Shown here: piece after piece, positions 32,851 through 41,021 of the stretch
How positions within the stretch are numbered: the first letter of the stretch is position 1
How the letters are laid out: every line of letters begins with the position of its first letter
Source: Planctomycetales bacterium
GTDB taxonomy: Bacteria > Planctomycetota > Planctomycetia > Pirellulales > Lacipirellulaceae
DNA length: 41,021 nt
Direction of reading: 5' to 3'
NCBI GenBank assembly: GCA_020427155.1
Contig: JAGQOW010000029.1
Location: forward strand, 1 to 41,021
Translations under genes and position numbers: made by a program
Notes under the pieces: generated by a model
Databases searched by the model: none
Seen by the model: only the letters and a program-made list of their open reading frames with translations
Told to the model about the DNA's origin: nothing

Positions 32851-34470
32851 ATGTATCTTTTCGAAAACCCTGTTCTGCAACGCGAGTTGATCTCCAATCT
32901 GCGCATGTCGCGCGGGTTTGTGTTGTTGACCGCTTACGTGGGGTTTTTGGGATTGCTCGTCTATGCTGCCTGGCCCTCGGAGCAGCGGATTGATATGGCG
33001 AGTTCCGAGAAGGCAAAGGATCTGGTCGATCTTTTTTTCCTTGGACAGTACCTCTTGATGTCGCTGATGGCGCCGAGTTTTGCCGCCGGCGCCATTACAG
33101 GCGAAAAAGAACGCGCGAGCTTCGAAATGCTGATGGCCAGCCCAATCAGGGCAGGGGCGATCGTGTTGGGCAAACTGGCCGCGGCGTTGATTCCGCTTGC
33201 CGAACTGATGGTCTGTTCGCTGCCGATCGTGATGCTTTGCCTGCCGCTTGGCGGTGCCCACCCCGTCGAAGTGTTTGCCGCCTATTTTGCTATGATTGCT
33301 TCGGTAGCGCTGTTCGGCATGATCAGCATCTGGTGCAGCAGCTATTTCGCCCGTACTTCTGCGTCATTGGTCGTTTCGTACCTGCTGATTCTCCCGCTGG
33401 CGATGGTGGGCGTATTGATTTGGCAGGCCCTCCAACAATTGGGCGAGGCCCGGTTGATTGTCATCTTTGCTCTCGTCCCGATTGTCTGTGCCTCGGTGGG
33501 GGCTATGCTCTGGGCCGATACTTGCCGACGACTGCTGCGCGCCCCCGACCTTGGCAGCGCTGGCAAAGAAGTAATCGATCTGGAAACCGAAGCTGCCGAA
33601 GCCGTCGGCCTTTACATCAGCCGCGATGAGTTCCCCGACAGGCTCTTTGCCCCGCCTAAGCGAACGACGTTTCTTGCGGACAATGCTAATCCGATTTACG
33701 ACAAGGAGATCCGTAGCGAGATTTTCAGCCAAGGCACGCTCATGCTCCGACTGGTCATACAGATCAGCATGCTGATCGCGCTGCCAGTTATGGCCTATTG
33801 TCTGTATATCAAACAGCACCTGGCCCCTTGGTATATTGCTTACGTACTGTTGTTCAATGTACTGGTCGGCCCGGTGTTTTCGGCGGGCAGCGTCACCAGC
33901 GAGCGCGAACGACAGACCCTCGATCTGTTGCTCAACACGCTCATCACCCCTTGGCAAATGCTCTGGGGCAAGCTGATTTCGGGGTTGCGTGTCTCAAGCG
34001 TGTTGACGTCTTTTCTGATGTGGCCCGTAGTGCTGGCCTGCATTATGCCGCTCGAGTATTGGCACAATCTGCCGACCATGGCGGGCTACTTTCTCGTCTT
34101 CGCGGTTACCTGTCTCACGACGGCCATGACGGCCCTGTTTTGTTCGACGTTGTTTCACAAAAGCTCGACCAGTTTGATGGCTACATATCTGATCATTGTG
34201 GTTTTGTTTCTCGGCCCCATGGCGGCTAATCTCTTTGTTTCGACATTCCTCCCCGACAGTGCGGTCGTCGAGACGGTGCAGGTTGCCAGCTACACCAGCC
34301 CGTTTGCCGCAGCCTTCAATCTGCCGCTGAAGATTAGCAACGCCCCCCCATTAGCTGCTACGAGAATCTCGGTCTTCTGGGGATATCTCGGGTTTTCGGT
34401 CGTCTACAACTTCGCATTGCTGCTTGCCATGATGTGGCTCTTCCAGATGCGTTGGCGAGTATCCGAGTGA
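32851..34470 (+). CDS. ABC-2-type transporter permease, internally duplicated
   Basis: This 539-residue membrane protein of about twelve helices consists of two ABC-2 permease-like halves. Each half starts with an Asn-Pro and an amphipathic helix (NPVLQRELISNLRMSRG at 6-22; NPIYDKEIRSEIFSQG at 280-295). After two membrane helices each carries the conserved cytoplasmic motif: ITGEKERASFEMLMASPIRA at 82-101, and VTSERERQTLDLLLNTLITP at 348-367, each followed by a GKL motif. A polar linker joins the halves (about 225-275). The fusion is equivalent to a permease dimer. The partner ATPase is not in the window and the substrate is unknown. It has no strong ribosome-binding site; the heptad tract abuts its ATG. 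Confidence 0.85.
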   Translation: MYLFENPVLQRELISNLRMSRGFVLLTAYVGFLGLLVYAAWPSEQRIDMASSEKAKDLVDLFFLGQYLLMSLMAPSFAAGAITGEKERASFEMLMASPIRAGAIVLGKLAAALIPLAELMVCSLPIVMLCLPLGGAHPVEVFAAYFAMIASVALFGMISIWCSSYFARTSASLVVSYLLILPLAMVGVLIWQALQQLGEARLIVIFALVPIVCASVGAMLWADTCRRLLRAPDLGSAGKEVIDLETEAAEAVGLYISRDEFPDRLFAPPKRTTFLADNANPIYDKEIRSEIFSQGTLMLRLVIQISMLIALPVMAYCLYIKQHLAPWYIAYVLLFNVLVGPVFSAGSVTSERERQTLDLLLNTLITPWQMLWGKLISGLRVSSVLTSFLMWPVVLACIMPLEYWHNLPTMAGYFLVFAVTCLTTAMTALFCSTLFHKSSTSLMATYLIIVVLFLGPMAANLFVSTFLPDSAVVETVQVASYTSPFAAAFNLPLKISNAPPLAATRISVFWGYLGFSVVYNFALLLAMMWLFQMRWRVSE

Positions 34471-34509
34471 CCAGACGCCGAACGGTTTCTATCAAGCAAG
34501 CGAGACACT

Positions 34510-35286
34510 ATGCTGATCCTCCTTTCTCCGGCCAAGACGCTCGACTTTTCGCCGCAAGCTCTGGTCGCTGAGGCAACGAAACCGGTCTTCTTGAATCGTT
34601 CGAAGCAACTCATCTCGCTGCTGCGCAGGCTTTCGCCGCGGCAAATTGCCAAGCTGATGAATGTCAGCGACAAGCTGGCGACCGAAGTCAGCGGCTACGT
34701 CGATGCTTGGAAGGCCAAGATTGACGTACCAGGATCAAAACAGGCAATGCTCGCTTTTCGAGGTGACGTCTATTTGGGCCTCGGCGCCGATTCGTTCAAA
34801 GCCGAAGATTTTGAATTCGCCCAACAGCATCTGCGCATCCTTTCGGGGCTTTACGGAGTCTTGAAGCCCCTGGATCAGATCCAGCCCTATCGCCTGGAGA
34901 TGGGCTGCAAGCTGGTGGGGGAACATGGCAAAGACCTTTACACGTATTGGGGCGATCGAATCGCCAGCGAACTGACGAAGTCCTTGGCGGGGCAGGGGAG
35001 CGGACTGCTGGTCAATCTGGCTTCCAACGAGTACTCCAAAGCTGCGCGACTCGCAAGCCTGCCATGCCAGATCGTGACGCCTGTTTTCAAAGATCTCAGC
35101 CGAGGCCAGTATCGGGTATTGAGCTTTTTCGCCAAGAAAGCTCGTGGCCAGATGGCTCGCCACCTGATTCGCAACCAAGTGGCTACCGTAGCCGAACTTC
35201 GCAGATTTCGCTCAGCCGGGTATCGATACAATCGCGATCTCTCCTCGGAACTGCAGCCGGTCTTTACTCGCGATAAAGCGCCCTGA
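34510..35286 (+). CDS. yaaA: Peroxide-stress protein YaaA (DUF328)
   Basis: YaaA proteins lower free intracellular iron and bind DNA under hydrogen peroxide stress. The 258-residue chain has the invariant start MLILLSPAKTLDFSP, then SPRQIAKLMNVSDKLA, AMLAFRGDVYLGLGADSF, LRILSGLYGVLKPLDQIQPY followed by RLEMGCKL, and VNLASNEYSKAA, then the C-terminal FFAKKARGQMARHLIR. All motifs match the family and the length is standard. It follows the permease gene by 39 bp and may be co-transcribed with it, although no functional link is evident. The ribosome-binding site is weak. Confidence 0.95.
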   Translation: MLILLSPAKTLDFSPQALVAEATKPVFLNRSKQLISLLRRLSPRQIAKLMNVSDKLATEVSGYVDAWKAKIDVPGSKQAMLAFRGDVYLGLGADSFKAEDFEFAQQHLRILSGLYGVLKPLDQIQPYRLEMGCKLVGEHGKDLYTYWGDRIASELTKSLAGQGSGLLVNLASNEYSKAARLASLPCQIVTPVFKDLSRGQYRVLSFFAKKARGQMARHLIRNQVATVAELRRFRSAGYRYNRDLSSELQPVFTRDKAP

Positions 35287-35424
35287 GCCCGTGATAGAAT
35301 GTCACCACTGGGTTGTCCGGACAATCAGCCGATAACCTCCGACCGATTGGCAACTTGACGCACGTTTCCATGGTATGCGATAACCTGGATAGTCGACCTC
35401 ACGATACCGCCAAGGAAATGAGCC

Positions 35425-36693
35425 ATGTCGAGCGAGTCGCCGTCCGACCAATCGCCCACTCAAGATGAACTCGACCTGCTGCACTACGAGTTGCGGATTA
35501 ATCGTCCCGTGAGGATGAAGATTCCTGAGTTTTTGCGGGACGAACGTCTGCGGCATGTCATTTTCAGCGGCCAATTCAATGTCGATATGCTTGAAGAACT
35601 GGGGGGGATTGCAGACAAGATTCGCGTCCTTTCCAAGATGCGCGAAGGGCAAGATTTCCTGATCAAGCTGCTGCATCACAAGCGGGCGATGCTCTATTTT
35701 ACGCAGCCCTCGACCCGCACTTTCTTGTCCTTCATGTCTGCCTGCCAGATTCTCGGCATCACTTGCAACGAGGTGCGCGACCCGACGACTTCTTCCGAGA
35801 CCAAGGGCGAGACCCGCTTTGACTCGATTCGCATGTTTAGCAGTTATTTCGATTTGATCATTATGCGCAGCAAGCTGGCCCGCCTTGCCGAGTCGTGTGC
35901 CTACCTGATGAACGACCTGAGCGAAACCGGAAATCGCAGCGTGCCAATTATCAATGCCGGTTCCGGGGCCGATGAACATCCGACGCAGGCCCTGCTGGAT
36001 ATCTATACTCTCCAGCGCACCTTTCAATTCACCGACCCCAAAGACTCGCCCATCACGACGCGTTTCGATGAATTGCGGAGCGAGTACCCTGAATTGACGC
36101 GGGGACTCTCCAACAAGGTTTATGGATTCTGCGGAGACATCGGTCGTGGACGTACGGTGCGTTCGCTGGCCAGCCTGCTTACCAACTACGAGAATGTAAC
36201 GCTCATCTTCATCGCCCCCAACGATCCGACGCTGGCTTTAAAGGACGATCTCCGACAGCGGTTGGCTGATCAAGGCGTGCGAATGCATGAAGTCGAGTCA
36301 TTTGAAGACCAAATTGACGGCATTCCTGTTATCGAGCAACTCGATGCGCTCTATATGACAAGAATTCAAAAAGAACACAACGATCCAAACGATGAGAAGC
36401 ACTTTGCCGAACTCGATCTGTCTCGTTATAAGCTGTCTCAAAGCCTCGTTTCGCGCATGAAGACGTTTGCGCCTATCCTGCATCCCTTTCCGCGAGATCA
36501 GCACTTCGGCGAGATCCCGCCAGAAATCGACGATGACCCCCGGGCAATGTACTTTCGCCAGGCCCGCAATGGCATGTGGATCCGTGCCGCCTTGCTCGCC
36601 ACGATCTTCGGCGTACATCATCAAATTACCAGTTTCTTTCACGAAGAGTATGGCGGGGTAAATGACAGGGTGCGAATGACGAATGCCAAGTAG
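35425..36693 (+). CDS. pyrB: Aspartate carbamoyltransferase, long form
   Basis: ATCase condenses carbamoyl phosphate and aspartate, the first committed step of pyrimidine synthesis. Motifs: carbamoyl-phosphate loop QPSTRTFLSF (S96-T-R-T), SSETKGETR (K127), the HPTQALLDIYT segment (H185, Q188), LDALYMTRIQKE and ILHPFPR (LHPFPR replaces the usual MHPLPR). At 422 residues it exceeds the usual 300-310. There is an N-terminal extension of about 35 residues and an insert of about 35 residues after the HPTQ helix (TDPKDSPITTRFDELRSEYP), as well as a longer C-terminus. The ATG has AAGGA 8 nt upstream. No pyrI, pyrC or dihydroorotase lies nearby. Ornithine carbamoyltransferase is excluded by the PSTRTFLSF loop and the overall layout. 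Confidence 0.9.
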   Translation: MSSESPSDQSPTQDELDLLHYELRINRPVRMKIPEFLRDERLRHVIFSGQFNVDMLEELGGIADKIRVLSKMREGQDFLIKLLHHKRAMLYFTQPSTRTFLSFMSACQILGITCNEVRDPTTSSETKGETRFDSIRMFSSYFDLIIMRSKLARLAESCAYLMNDLSETGNRSVPIINAGSGADEHPTQALLDIYTLQRTFQFTDPKDSPITTRFDELRSEYPELTRGLSNKVYGFCGDIGRGRTVRSLASLLTNYENVTLIFIAPNDPTLALKDDLRQRLADQGVRMHEVESFEDQIDGIPVIEQLDALYMTRIQKEHNDPNDEKHFAELDLSRYKLSQSLVSRMKTFAPILHPFPRDQHFGEIPPEIDDDPRAMYFRQARNGMWIRAALLATIFGVHHQITSFFHEEYGGVNDRVRMTNAK

Positions 36694-36741
36694 ACCGGCT
36701 TGGCAGTTCGTTTTTCGTGCTTCGACGTTTAGTGTTCGCTC

Positions 36742-37359
36742 ATGGCCTTAATTATCGATGGCTATAATCTGCTACACATCACCGGTATCTTCGGTAAAGG
36801 GGCTGGGCCGGGTGGCTTCCAGCGTTCTCGCGAGGCTCTGCTGCGGTTCTTAGCGGCTTCCATTCGACAGCCTGAGCGCAGGCTGACCACAATCGTGTTT
36901 GATGCCGCCGACGCGCCGCCGGGCTTGCCGCAATCGGTGATTCACGAGGAGATGTCGGTTCGCTATGCCGTAGACTATCCCGACGCGGATTCGCTGATCG
37001 AAGAACTCATTCAACAGCACGACGTCCCGCGGAACCTGCTGGTAGTTTCCAGTGATCATCGTATCCAGCGAGCTGCTCGTCGCCGCCGCGCCAAGTTCAT
37101 CGACAGCGATCTCTGGTATACCAATCTTTGGCAGCAACGTATCCAACTGCGAGTCCAACTGAAGAGAAGAATCCCGGAGAAACCTGTTGGCGATCTCACA
37201 GCCGAAGAGATCGATTACTGGGTAAACGAATTCACTGCCAACGACCCGCTCGACGAGTCTGGCAAAGAGCTGGCCGAGGAACATCTCCCCTGGCGGCCTC
37301 AAACAGAAGATATCGACAACCCCTTCCCTCCAGGCTACGGCGAAGACTTGCTCGGCTAA
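36742..37359 (+). CDS. YacP/Rae1-like NYN-domain nuclease
   Basis: This 205-residue protein starts MALIIDGYNLLHITGI, with the PIN/NYN catalytic DGYN. It continues TTIVFDAADAPPGLP, VDYPDADSLIEELIQQHDVP and LVVSSDHRIQRAARRRRAKF, the acidic-residue pattern of DUF901 (YacP) proteins. Bacillus Rae1, the best-known member, is a ribosome-associated mRNA endoribonuclease. The C-terminal 65 residues are charged (AEEIDYWVNEFTANDP) and differ from Bacillus. It starts 48 bp after pyrB without an obvious Shine-Dalgarno and is followed 16 bp later by the methyltransferase gene, so the pair is probably co-transcribed. Confidence 0.85.
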   Translation: MALIIDGYNLLHITGIFGKGAGPGGFQRSREALLRFLAASIRQPERRLTTIVFDAADAPPGLPQSVIHEEMSVRYAVDYPDADSLIEELIQQHDVPRNLLVVSSDHRIQRAARRRRAKFIDSDLWYTNLWQQRIQLRVQLKRRIPEKPVGDLTAEEIDYWVNEFTANDPLDESGKELAEEHLPWRPQTEDIDNPFPPGYGEDLLG

Positions 37360-37375
37360 TCCTGAGCTATCAGCA

Positions 37376-38140
37376 ATGGACGACTCTAGCCCCCGACTGC
37401 TCGAACTGTTCTACGAAGTGCAAAGAGGTTTGCCACGCCAAGGGCCAGGGAACAATGAGTGTACGTTGCGAGCACTCGCAAGCTGCACTCGACTTGGTCC
37501 CACGCCGGCCGTCCTCGACCTAGGCTGCGGGCCTGGCATGCAGACACTCGCCATTGCGAATGCATTGCCTGGGAACATCCTTGCCGTGGACAACTGCGAA
37601 GAATACCTGGAACAACTTCAACACCAAGTCAATAGATCGTCGCTTGCAGACCGCGTAGCGGTGCGAAAAGCCGACATGGCGGCATTGGAACTTCCTGAAG
37701 TGATTTTCGACCTCGTTTGGTGCGAAGGTGCAGCCTATATCATGGGCATTCCTCAGGCCTTGCAAGCATGGCGGCCACTGCTTCGCACCAATGGCTACCT
37801 AGCCTTTACCGAACTGGTGTGGCTCGAGAAACACCCTGCCGCCGAGGTCGCCAGTTTCTTCGCTGCCGAGTACCCTGCGATGACATCGGTGCTAGCCATC
37901 AACGATACTATTCGTGAGAGCGGTTTTGAGCCAATCAGCGATTTCACGCTTCCAGATTCGGCCTGGTTCGACCACTACTACGCTCCGCTGGAGGCGAAGC
38001 TGCCAGCCCTCAAACAAAAGTACGGCCAGGACGAGGAAGCGTTGGCGGTAGTCTCCGCGGCTGAGACCGAGATCGACATGCGCCGGCGATTCGGCAAGTC
38101 TTACGGATATCAGTTCTTTGTGGCCAGGAAAGTTGGCTAG
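37376..38140 (+). CDS. Class I SAM-dependent methyltransferase
   Basis: This 254-residue protein has the AdoMet-binding core: motif I VLDLGCGPGMQTLAIA (47-62), an acidic ribose contact in LAVDNCEEYLEQLQ, VRKADMAALELPEVIFDLVW followed by CEGAAYIMGIPQALQAWRPL, and LAFTELVWLEKHPAAE. The C-terminal region (FDHYYAPLEAKLPALKQKYG) may shape the substrate pocket. The overall pattern fits small-molecule methyltransferases of the UbiE/MerR-neighbour type, and no specific substrate can be named. It follows the YacP-like gene by 16 bp. The stop codon is about 100 bp from the end of the convergent porin gene. Confidence 0.85.
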   Translation: MDDSSPRLLELFYEVQRGLPRQGPGNNECTLRALASCTRLGPTPAVLDLGCGPGMQTLAIANALPGNILAVDNCEEYLEQLQHQVNRSSLADRVAVRKADMAALELPEVIFDLVWCEGAAYIMGIPQALQAWRPLLRTNGYLAFTELVWLEKHPAAEVASFFAAEYPAMTSVLAINDTIRESGFEPISDFTLPDSAWFDHYYAPLEAKLPALKQKYGQDEEALAVVSAAETEIDMRRRFGKSYGYQFFVARKVG

Positions 38141-38152
38141 CTTGACCTCCCG

Positions 38153-38198
38153 AAAAAAACCGCTCACTACAAGTCTTGAGAAAACTCGTAGTGAGCGG
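38153..38198 (-). terminator. Intrinsic terminator of the porin gene
   Basis: Read on the minus strand, CCGCTCACTAC (38198-38188) and its perfect complement (38170-38160) form an 11-bp stem with a 17-nt loop. Seven T residues follow (38159-38153). It lies 39 bp beyond the porin stop codon. On the plus strand no U-run follows, so it is unidirectional. Confidence 0.85.
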
Positions 38199-38236
38199 AA
38201 CGATGCACGGGATATGAGTTGTGTACCGGCAGTGTA

Positions 38237-39883
38237 CTAGAAATTGCTTGTCCACTGTACGTAGACAAAGTCTGCGTCCTCTGGCGCCGTAATCTTGTTG
38301 CCTCGCCAGAAGTGGGAGTAACCAAACAAGCAATTCGATCGCGCGTTGATGTTGAACTTGCAGATCAAGTCAAGCTCGTCGCCCAGGTCTTTGCTCGTGG
38401 TGTTCTGATAGGCAGTCGGGGGACCTCCGCCGATGCCAGGCACAACATCGCCAGCCTGATTGGCCATGAAGTGCCAGTACCAAGCCAGCAATTGAATCTT
38501 CTGGCTCGGCGACATGGTCAGCAACACGTTCGGTGCTTCGATGTTCGATCGCTGAACAGCATCGATGAAGCCAAAGTACTTGTGAGCCAGCGGGAAGAGC
38601 TGGTTGAAGCGATTGAAGTCGCCGCTCATGTTGTTGCCCGAGGCGTAGTCGTAGTAGCACCATACCGTCGGATTCCAGGAATAATCAGTCAACTTTCGAC
38701 CAATACCGCCGGTTGCAAACGCGGCTTCATGATTGAGCCCGAGTCCGCTCTGACGACCAAACTGGGGGCCGCCTTCGAATTCCCATAGCCAGTCGTCTAC
38801 CGATCCATGTAGACGCAACCCGATCGTGTGGATCGAAAAATCAGATCCTGGAGCCGCAGGTACGGTGTTTTCGTTGTCATAGCCCAGATAATAAACATCC
38901 AAAGCCGCGTTTTCCCAACCGTTGTAGGTCAGGTACGAGCCGTAAAACGCCTGATCGTAGTCCGCTTCGTCCAACTCGTTCGGCACGACCGGGACATAGT
39001 GGGTGAAGAAGGTGTCGATTCCCCAGTCTCCGTCCTTCCACATCGCGCGAGCGCCCTCGAAAGTTCGTCGAGTATTGGCCCAATCCAACGGCGAAACAAG
39101 TCGCTCGGCGCCAAACAGCAGTTCCTGCCGGCCGATTCGCACGGTCAGGCTATCGGTGAGTTTCAAATCGGCAAACAGGTTTAGGAAATCGCCGAAGTTG
39201 CGGTCGATTGGCCGATGCATGTACGTCCCTTGGTCGTCGGTGCACTCGGCGAAGATCCCCTCGGAGTAAATCCTGATCATGTCATTCACTCGCCAGTTGG
39301 AATAGAGCCGCAACCGTGTGAGTGTAATGTCATGATTGGTATCTTCGAACCGCCGGGTACCGGCGCCCGCAAGATCCTGGCCCATCCCTTGCTCGTGGTG
39401 GTAGCGTACGCGCAACTCGCCGCCGATGTCCAACGTGCCAAACTGGCCGCAGGCGCCTAGCGGATTCTGTTTTAGTGCATCGCCGAGACAACTTCCTTTG
39501 TAGCAAGGGTCGTTCAGATAGCTAAAGTCATTGTCGTAGAACAAGGGCTTATGTGAGCCGGCACATGGGTTGGGTTTCGCCTTCGCCTTTTTCTTTTTGC
39601 ACTTGGCACAGCCCGCTGCGCCGCACTGGGCTACGCAATCGTTATTGCTTACCACATCGGCAAAATCGCTACTTTCCAGCGGATGGATCGGAGCGAACTG
39701 AATGTCGCCGTTTGCCTCGCTGTCGACCGTTGGAGCCTGCCCAATTTGGGAGTCCAAGAAACTCACGAACTCATCATCTTCCGTGGAAGATGCGAACCCT
39801 GAATCCTCTGCTCGTAATGGCGACATCAGCGCCAGCAGCGAGCAACCAAGAAGCAAGCTCTGCTTGCGATTGAAACGACGCAT
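38237..39883 (-). CDS. Alginate-export-type outer-membrane porin
   Basis: This 548-residue protein has a signal peptide (MRRFNRKQSLLLGCSLLALM, cut near LRAEDS). Residues 80-145 are Cys/Lys-rich (Cys at 83, 87, 92, 95, 107, 127, 132, 145; KCKKKKAKAKPNPC). A beta-barrel domain of the alginate export family then runs from GELRVRYHHEQG (156-) through RIGRQELLFGAERLVSPLDW, then NTRRTFEGARAMW, to a C-terminus ending in alternating aromatics (DADFVYVQWTSNF). The ATG at 39883 gives a normal signal peptide; an upstream in-frame start adds 22 unlikely residues. It is probably an outer-membrane channel for an anionic sugar or similar solute, and the substrate is unknown. It has its own terminator (38153-38198). 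Confidence 0.85.
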   Translation of the reverse strand: MRRFNRKQSLLLGCSLLALMSPLRAEDSGFASSTEDDEFVSFLDSQIGQAPTVDSEANGDIQFAPIHPLESSDFADVVSNNDCVAQCGAAGCAKCKKKKAKAKPNPCAGSHKPLFYDNDFSYLNDPCYKGSCLGDALKQNPLGACGQFGTLDIGGELRVRYHHEQGMGQDLAGAGTRRFEDTNHDITLTRLRLYSNWRVNDMIRIYSEGIFAECTDDQGTYMHRPIDRNFGDFLNLFADLKLTDSLTVRIGRQELLFGAERLVSPLDWANTRRTFEGARAMWKDGDWGIDTFFTHYVPVVPNELDEADYDQAFYGSYLTYNGWENAALDVYYLGYDNENTVPAAPGSDFSIHTIGLRLHGSVDDWLWEFEGGPQFGRQSGLGLNHEAAFATGGIGRKLTDYSWNPTVWCYYDYASGNNMSGDFNRFNQLFPLAHKYFGFIDAVQRSNIEAPNVLLTMSPSQKIQLLAWYWHFMANQAGDVVPGIGGGPPTAYQNTTSKDLGDELDLICKFNINARSNCLFGYSHFWRGNKITAPEDADFVYVQWTSNF

Positions 39884-40361
39884 GGTGAATCCGTTCTCTC
39901 TAGCATAGAAGTTTTCGCCGAACGTGGTCTTCGAAGCACATCCTCGCACTTCTGCTCACCTGCCACATTCCCGCCCTTTAGAAGGTGAGATCATTGATTA
40001 ACTTCGACCTATGCTGTCAAGAGTTTGAGAATCCCAGGTCCTGGTCGTCATCTTTTGACCAACTCATGCTTCCCAACCAGGGACCCAGCCAGAAACCGAC
40101 ATATCCCGTACAACCCCGATGATAACAGGGCACAATCCGGGCGATTACGCACACTTTTCACAAGTCGGCTTATGACATCAGCCTAGTCGCCTAGATGGTT
40201 GATAGCCCCCAAAACGGTGAAAAAATAGCGTTCTACCTCCTTTTGCGTCTCTTTTCGTGACCTACGTTTGTCAAGCCTCGGCCAGGTTTTCTGGTCGCGA
40301 AAGCATTGCTGACAGACGCACGCTCTTACCAGTCGTGCTGGAACACCAAAGGGTCTTTGCG
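39884..40361. other. Divergent intergenic region between porin and cheA
   Basis: These 478 bp hold no frame I can support. A GG-N10-GC arrangement with GGGCAC at about 40128 has a poor -12 half (CGGGC). A repeated CCTAG-TCG-CCTAG (40182-40194) and a small palindrome around CCAGGTCCTGG (40034-40044) are visible. Promoters for both divergent genes must lie here, but I cannot place them. Confidence 0.4.
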
Positions 40362-41021
40362 ATGGATGATGAACTGCTTAGTGAGTTCGTAGTCGAAGCC
40401 AACGAGCACATGGCTGACATCGAGAACCAACTCCTCTCGATCGAGGAGTCTGGGGCAAACGTCGACGTCGATCTCGTCAACGAAGTCTTCCGCGGAGTGC
40501 ACTCGATCAAAGGGGCAGCCGGTTTTCTTGGCATGACGAAGGTCAACGACCTGGCTCATAGCCTGGAAAACATCCTTAACATGATGCGCAATCGCGAGTT
40601 GGAGCCCAACTCGGAGATGATCGACATCATGCTGCGGGCGGCAGACCGCCTGCAAGGACTGCTCAACGATATCAGCAATTCCAATGAAGCCGACGTCTCC
40701 GACCACATCACCGCATTGGAGAGCATCTCGGCTGGCAAGGCAGGAAAGCCGGCGCCCGCTCCAGCTCCTCCAGCACCGGCGCCAGTGGCGGAAGCTGCAA
40801 CGGGCGAAGCTGCTGCCGAACCGAGTCCGGTCACAGACGACGACGAGGCAATGAATCGGCAGATCGAGGCTGCTTTCGCCGCCCAAGCCGCTGCCAAACT
40901 AGCTGCGTCGCAAACACCAGCCGAGCCTCAGCCTGAAACACACCCCGAGCCCCAGCCAGAAGCCGCATCGTCCTCCGCTCGGCAGCAAGATGCTGGCGAC
41001 AAGAAAACTGCCGCCCCCGAA
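40362..41021 (+). CDS. cheA: Chemotaxis histidine kinase CheA, N-terminal part
   Basis: The first 220 codons of CheA run off the right edge. The P1 HPt domain (about 1-110) starts MDDELLSEFVVEANEHMADI and contains the phosphoacceptor H47 in VFRGVHSIKGAAGFLG, then LAHSLENILNMMRNREL and MLRAADRLQGLLNDI. From about 125 to 220 the chain is Ala/Pro/Glu/Gln-rich (PAPAPAPPAPAPV) and looks like the flexible linker to the P2/P3 domains. CheA relays chemoreceptor signals to CheY. The rest of a che cluster is probably beyond the window. The ATG at 40362 matches the usual CheA start. Confidence 0.93.
   Translation, partial: MDDELLSEFVVEANEHMADIENQLLSIEESGANVDVDLVNEVFRGVHSIKGAAGFLGMTKVNDLAHSLENILNMMRNRELEPNSEMIDIMLRAADRLQGLLNDISNSNEADVSDHITALESISAGKAGKPAPAPAPPAPAPVAEAATGEAAAEPSPVTDDDEAMNRQIEAAFAAQAAAKLAASQTPAEPQPETHPEPQPEAASSSARQQDAGDKKTAAPE

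Noticed and set aside
35313..35324. Perfect 12-bp palindrome TTGTCCGGACAA ahead of pyrB
   Set aside because: About ten such palindromes are expected by chance in a window this size, and there is no second copy or other operator evidence.
35328..35335. Exact sigma-28 -10 element GCCGATAA upstream of pyrB
   Set aside because: No TAAA-type -35 lies at the required 15-bp spacing (that position reads TGGG), and pyrB is not a plausible FliA target. Treated as chance.
40128..40142. GGGCAC-N-GGGC arrangement upstream of cheA as a sigma-54 promoter
   Set aside because: Spacing fits, but the -12 half lacks TTGC and it lies over 200 bp before the gene; insufficient support.

Overview
This window looks like a chromosome segment of a flagellated planctomycete (Planctomycetota, probably near the Pirellulales). 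The evidence is the mixture of genes: a secreted protein with two DUF1080 (3-keto-disaccharide hydrolase) domains, an alginate-export-type porin with a Cys/Lys-rich N-terminus, a long solitary pseudopilin, an FlgN-like gene next to an NtrC-type regulator, and moderately GC-rich DNA. The assignment rests on gene content only.

Layout. From 189 to 12936 (minus strand) lies a compact flagellar operon, read as flgB-flgC-fliE-fliF-fliG-fliH-fliI-fliJ-(ylxF/motE-like)-fliK-flgD-flgE-flbD. This is the Bacillus-type fla/che order. A good sigma-54 promoter (13015-13030) precedes flgB. Upstream and co-directional is a second minus-strand block (13139-18568): a large membrane-anchored TPR protein, an FlgN-like chaperone, a soluble histidine kinase and an NtrC-family sigma-54 activator. 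Next come a degenerate esterase-like protein, malate dehydrogenase and a thioredoxin-like lipoprotein, all on the minus strand. Divergent from these, on the plus strand, is the second flagellar block: flhA-flhF-flhG-(small two-helix membrane protein)-fliA. The right half is mostly housekeeping or accessory: a long pseudopilin, a small hypothetical, the DUF1080 protein, argG, a broken S23-type four-helix-bundle gene, an internally duplicated ABC-2 permease, yaaA, a long pyrB, a YacP-like NYN nuclease, a methyltransferase, a minus-strand porin with a clear terminator, and the 5' end of cheA at the right edge.

How the genes work together. The window encodes the MS ring and switch (FliF, FliG), the export gate and ATPase complex (FlhA, FliH, FliI, FliJ), rod and adaptor (FlgB, FlgC, FliE), hook, cap and ruler (FlgE, FlgD, FliK), placement and number control (FlhF, FlhG), both regulatory tiers (kinase plus sigma-54 activator; FliA), and the start of chemotaxis. 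MotA/B, FliM/N, FlhB, FliPQR and flagellin are not visible.

Most interesting observations: (1) a common IYR-type beta module occurs twice inside FlgE and once inside FlgD, so hook and hook cap share an accessory domain; (2) FliG keeps its EHPQ motif but has lost or reversed most torque-helix charges and carries a Pro-rich insert before the C-terminal domain; (3) the FlhG-like ATPase lacks the P-loop lysine; (4) the esterase-like protein lacks the nucleophile serine; (5) the S23 pseudogene sits between 11-bp perfect inverted repeats embedded in degenerate GAGTTGC heptad tracts, which recur in another intergenic region; (6) a 58-bp cloverleaf-forming sequence lies just after fliA.
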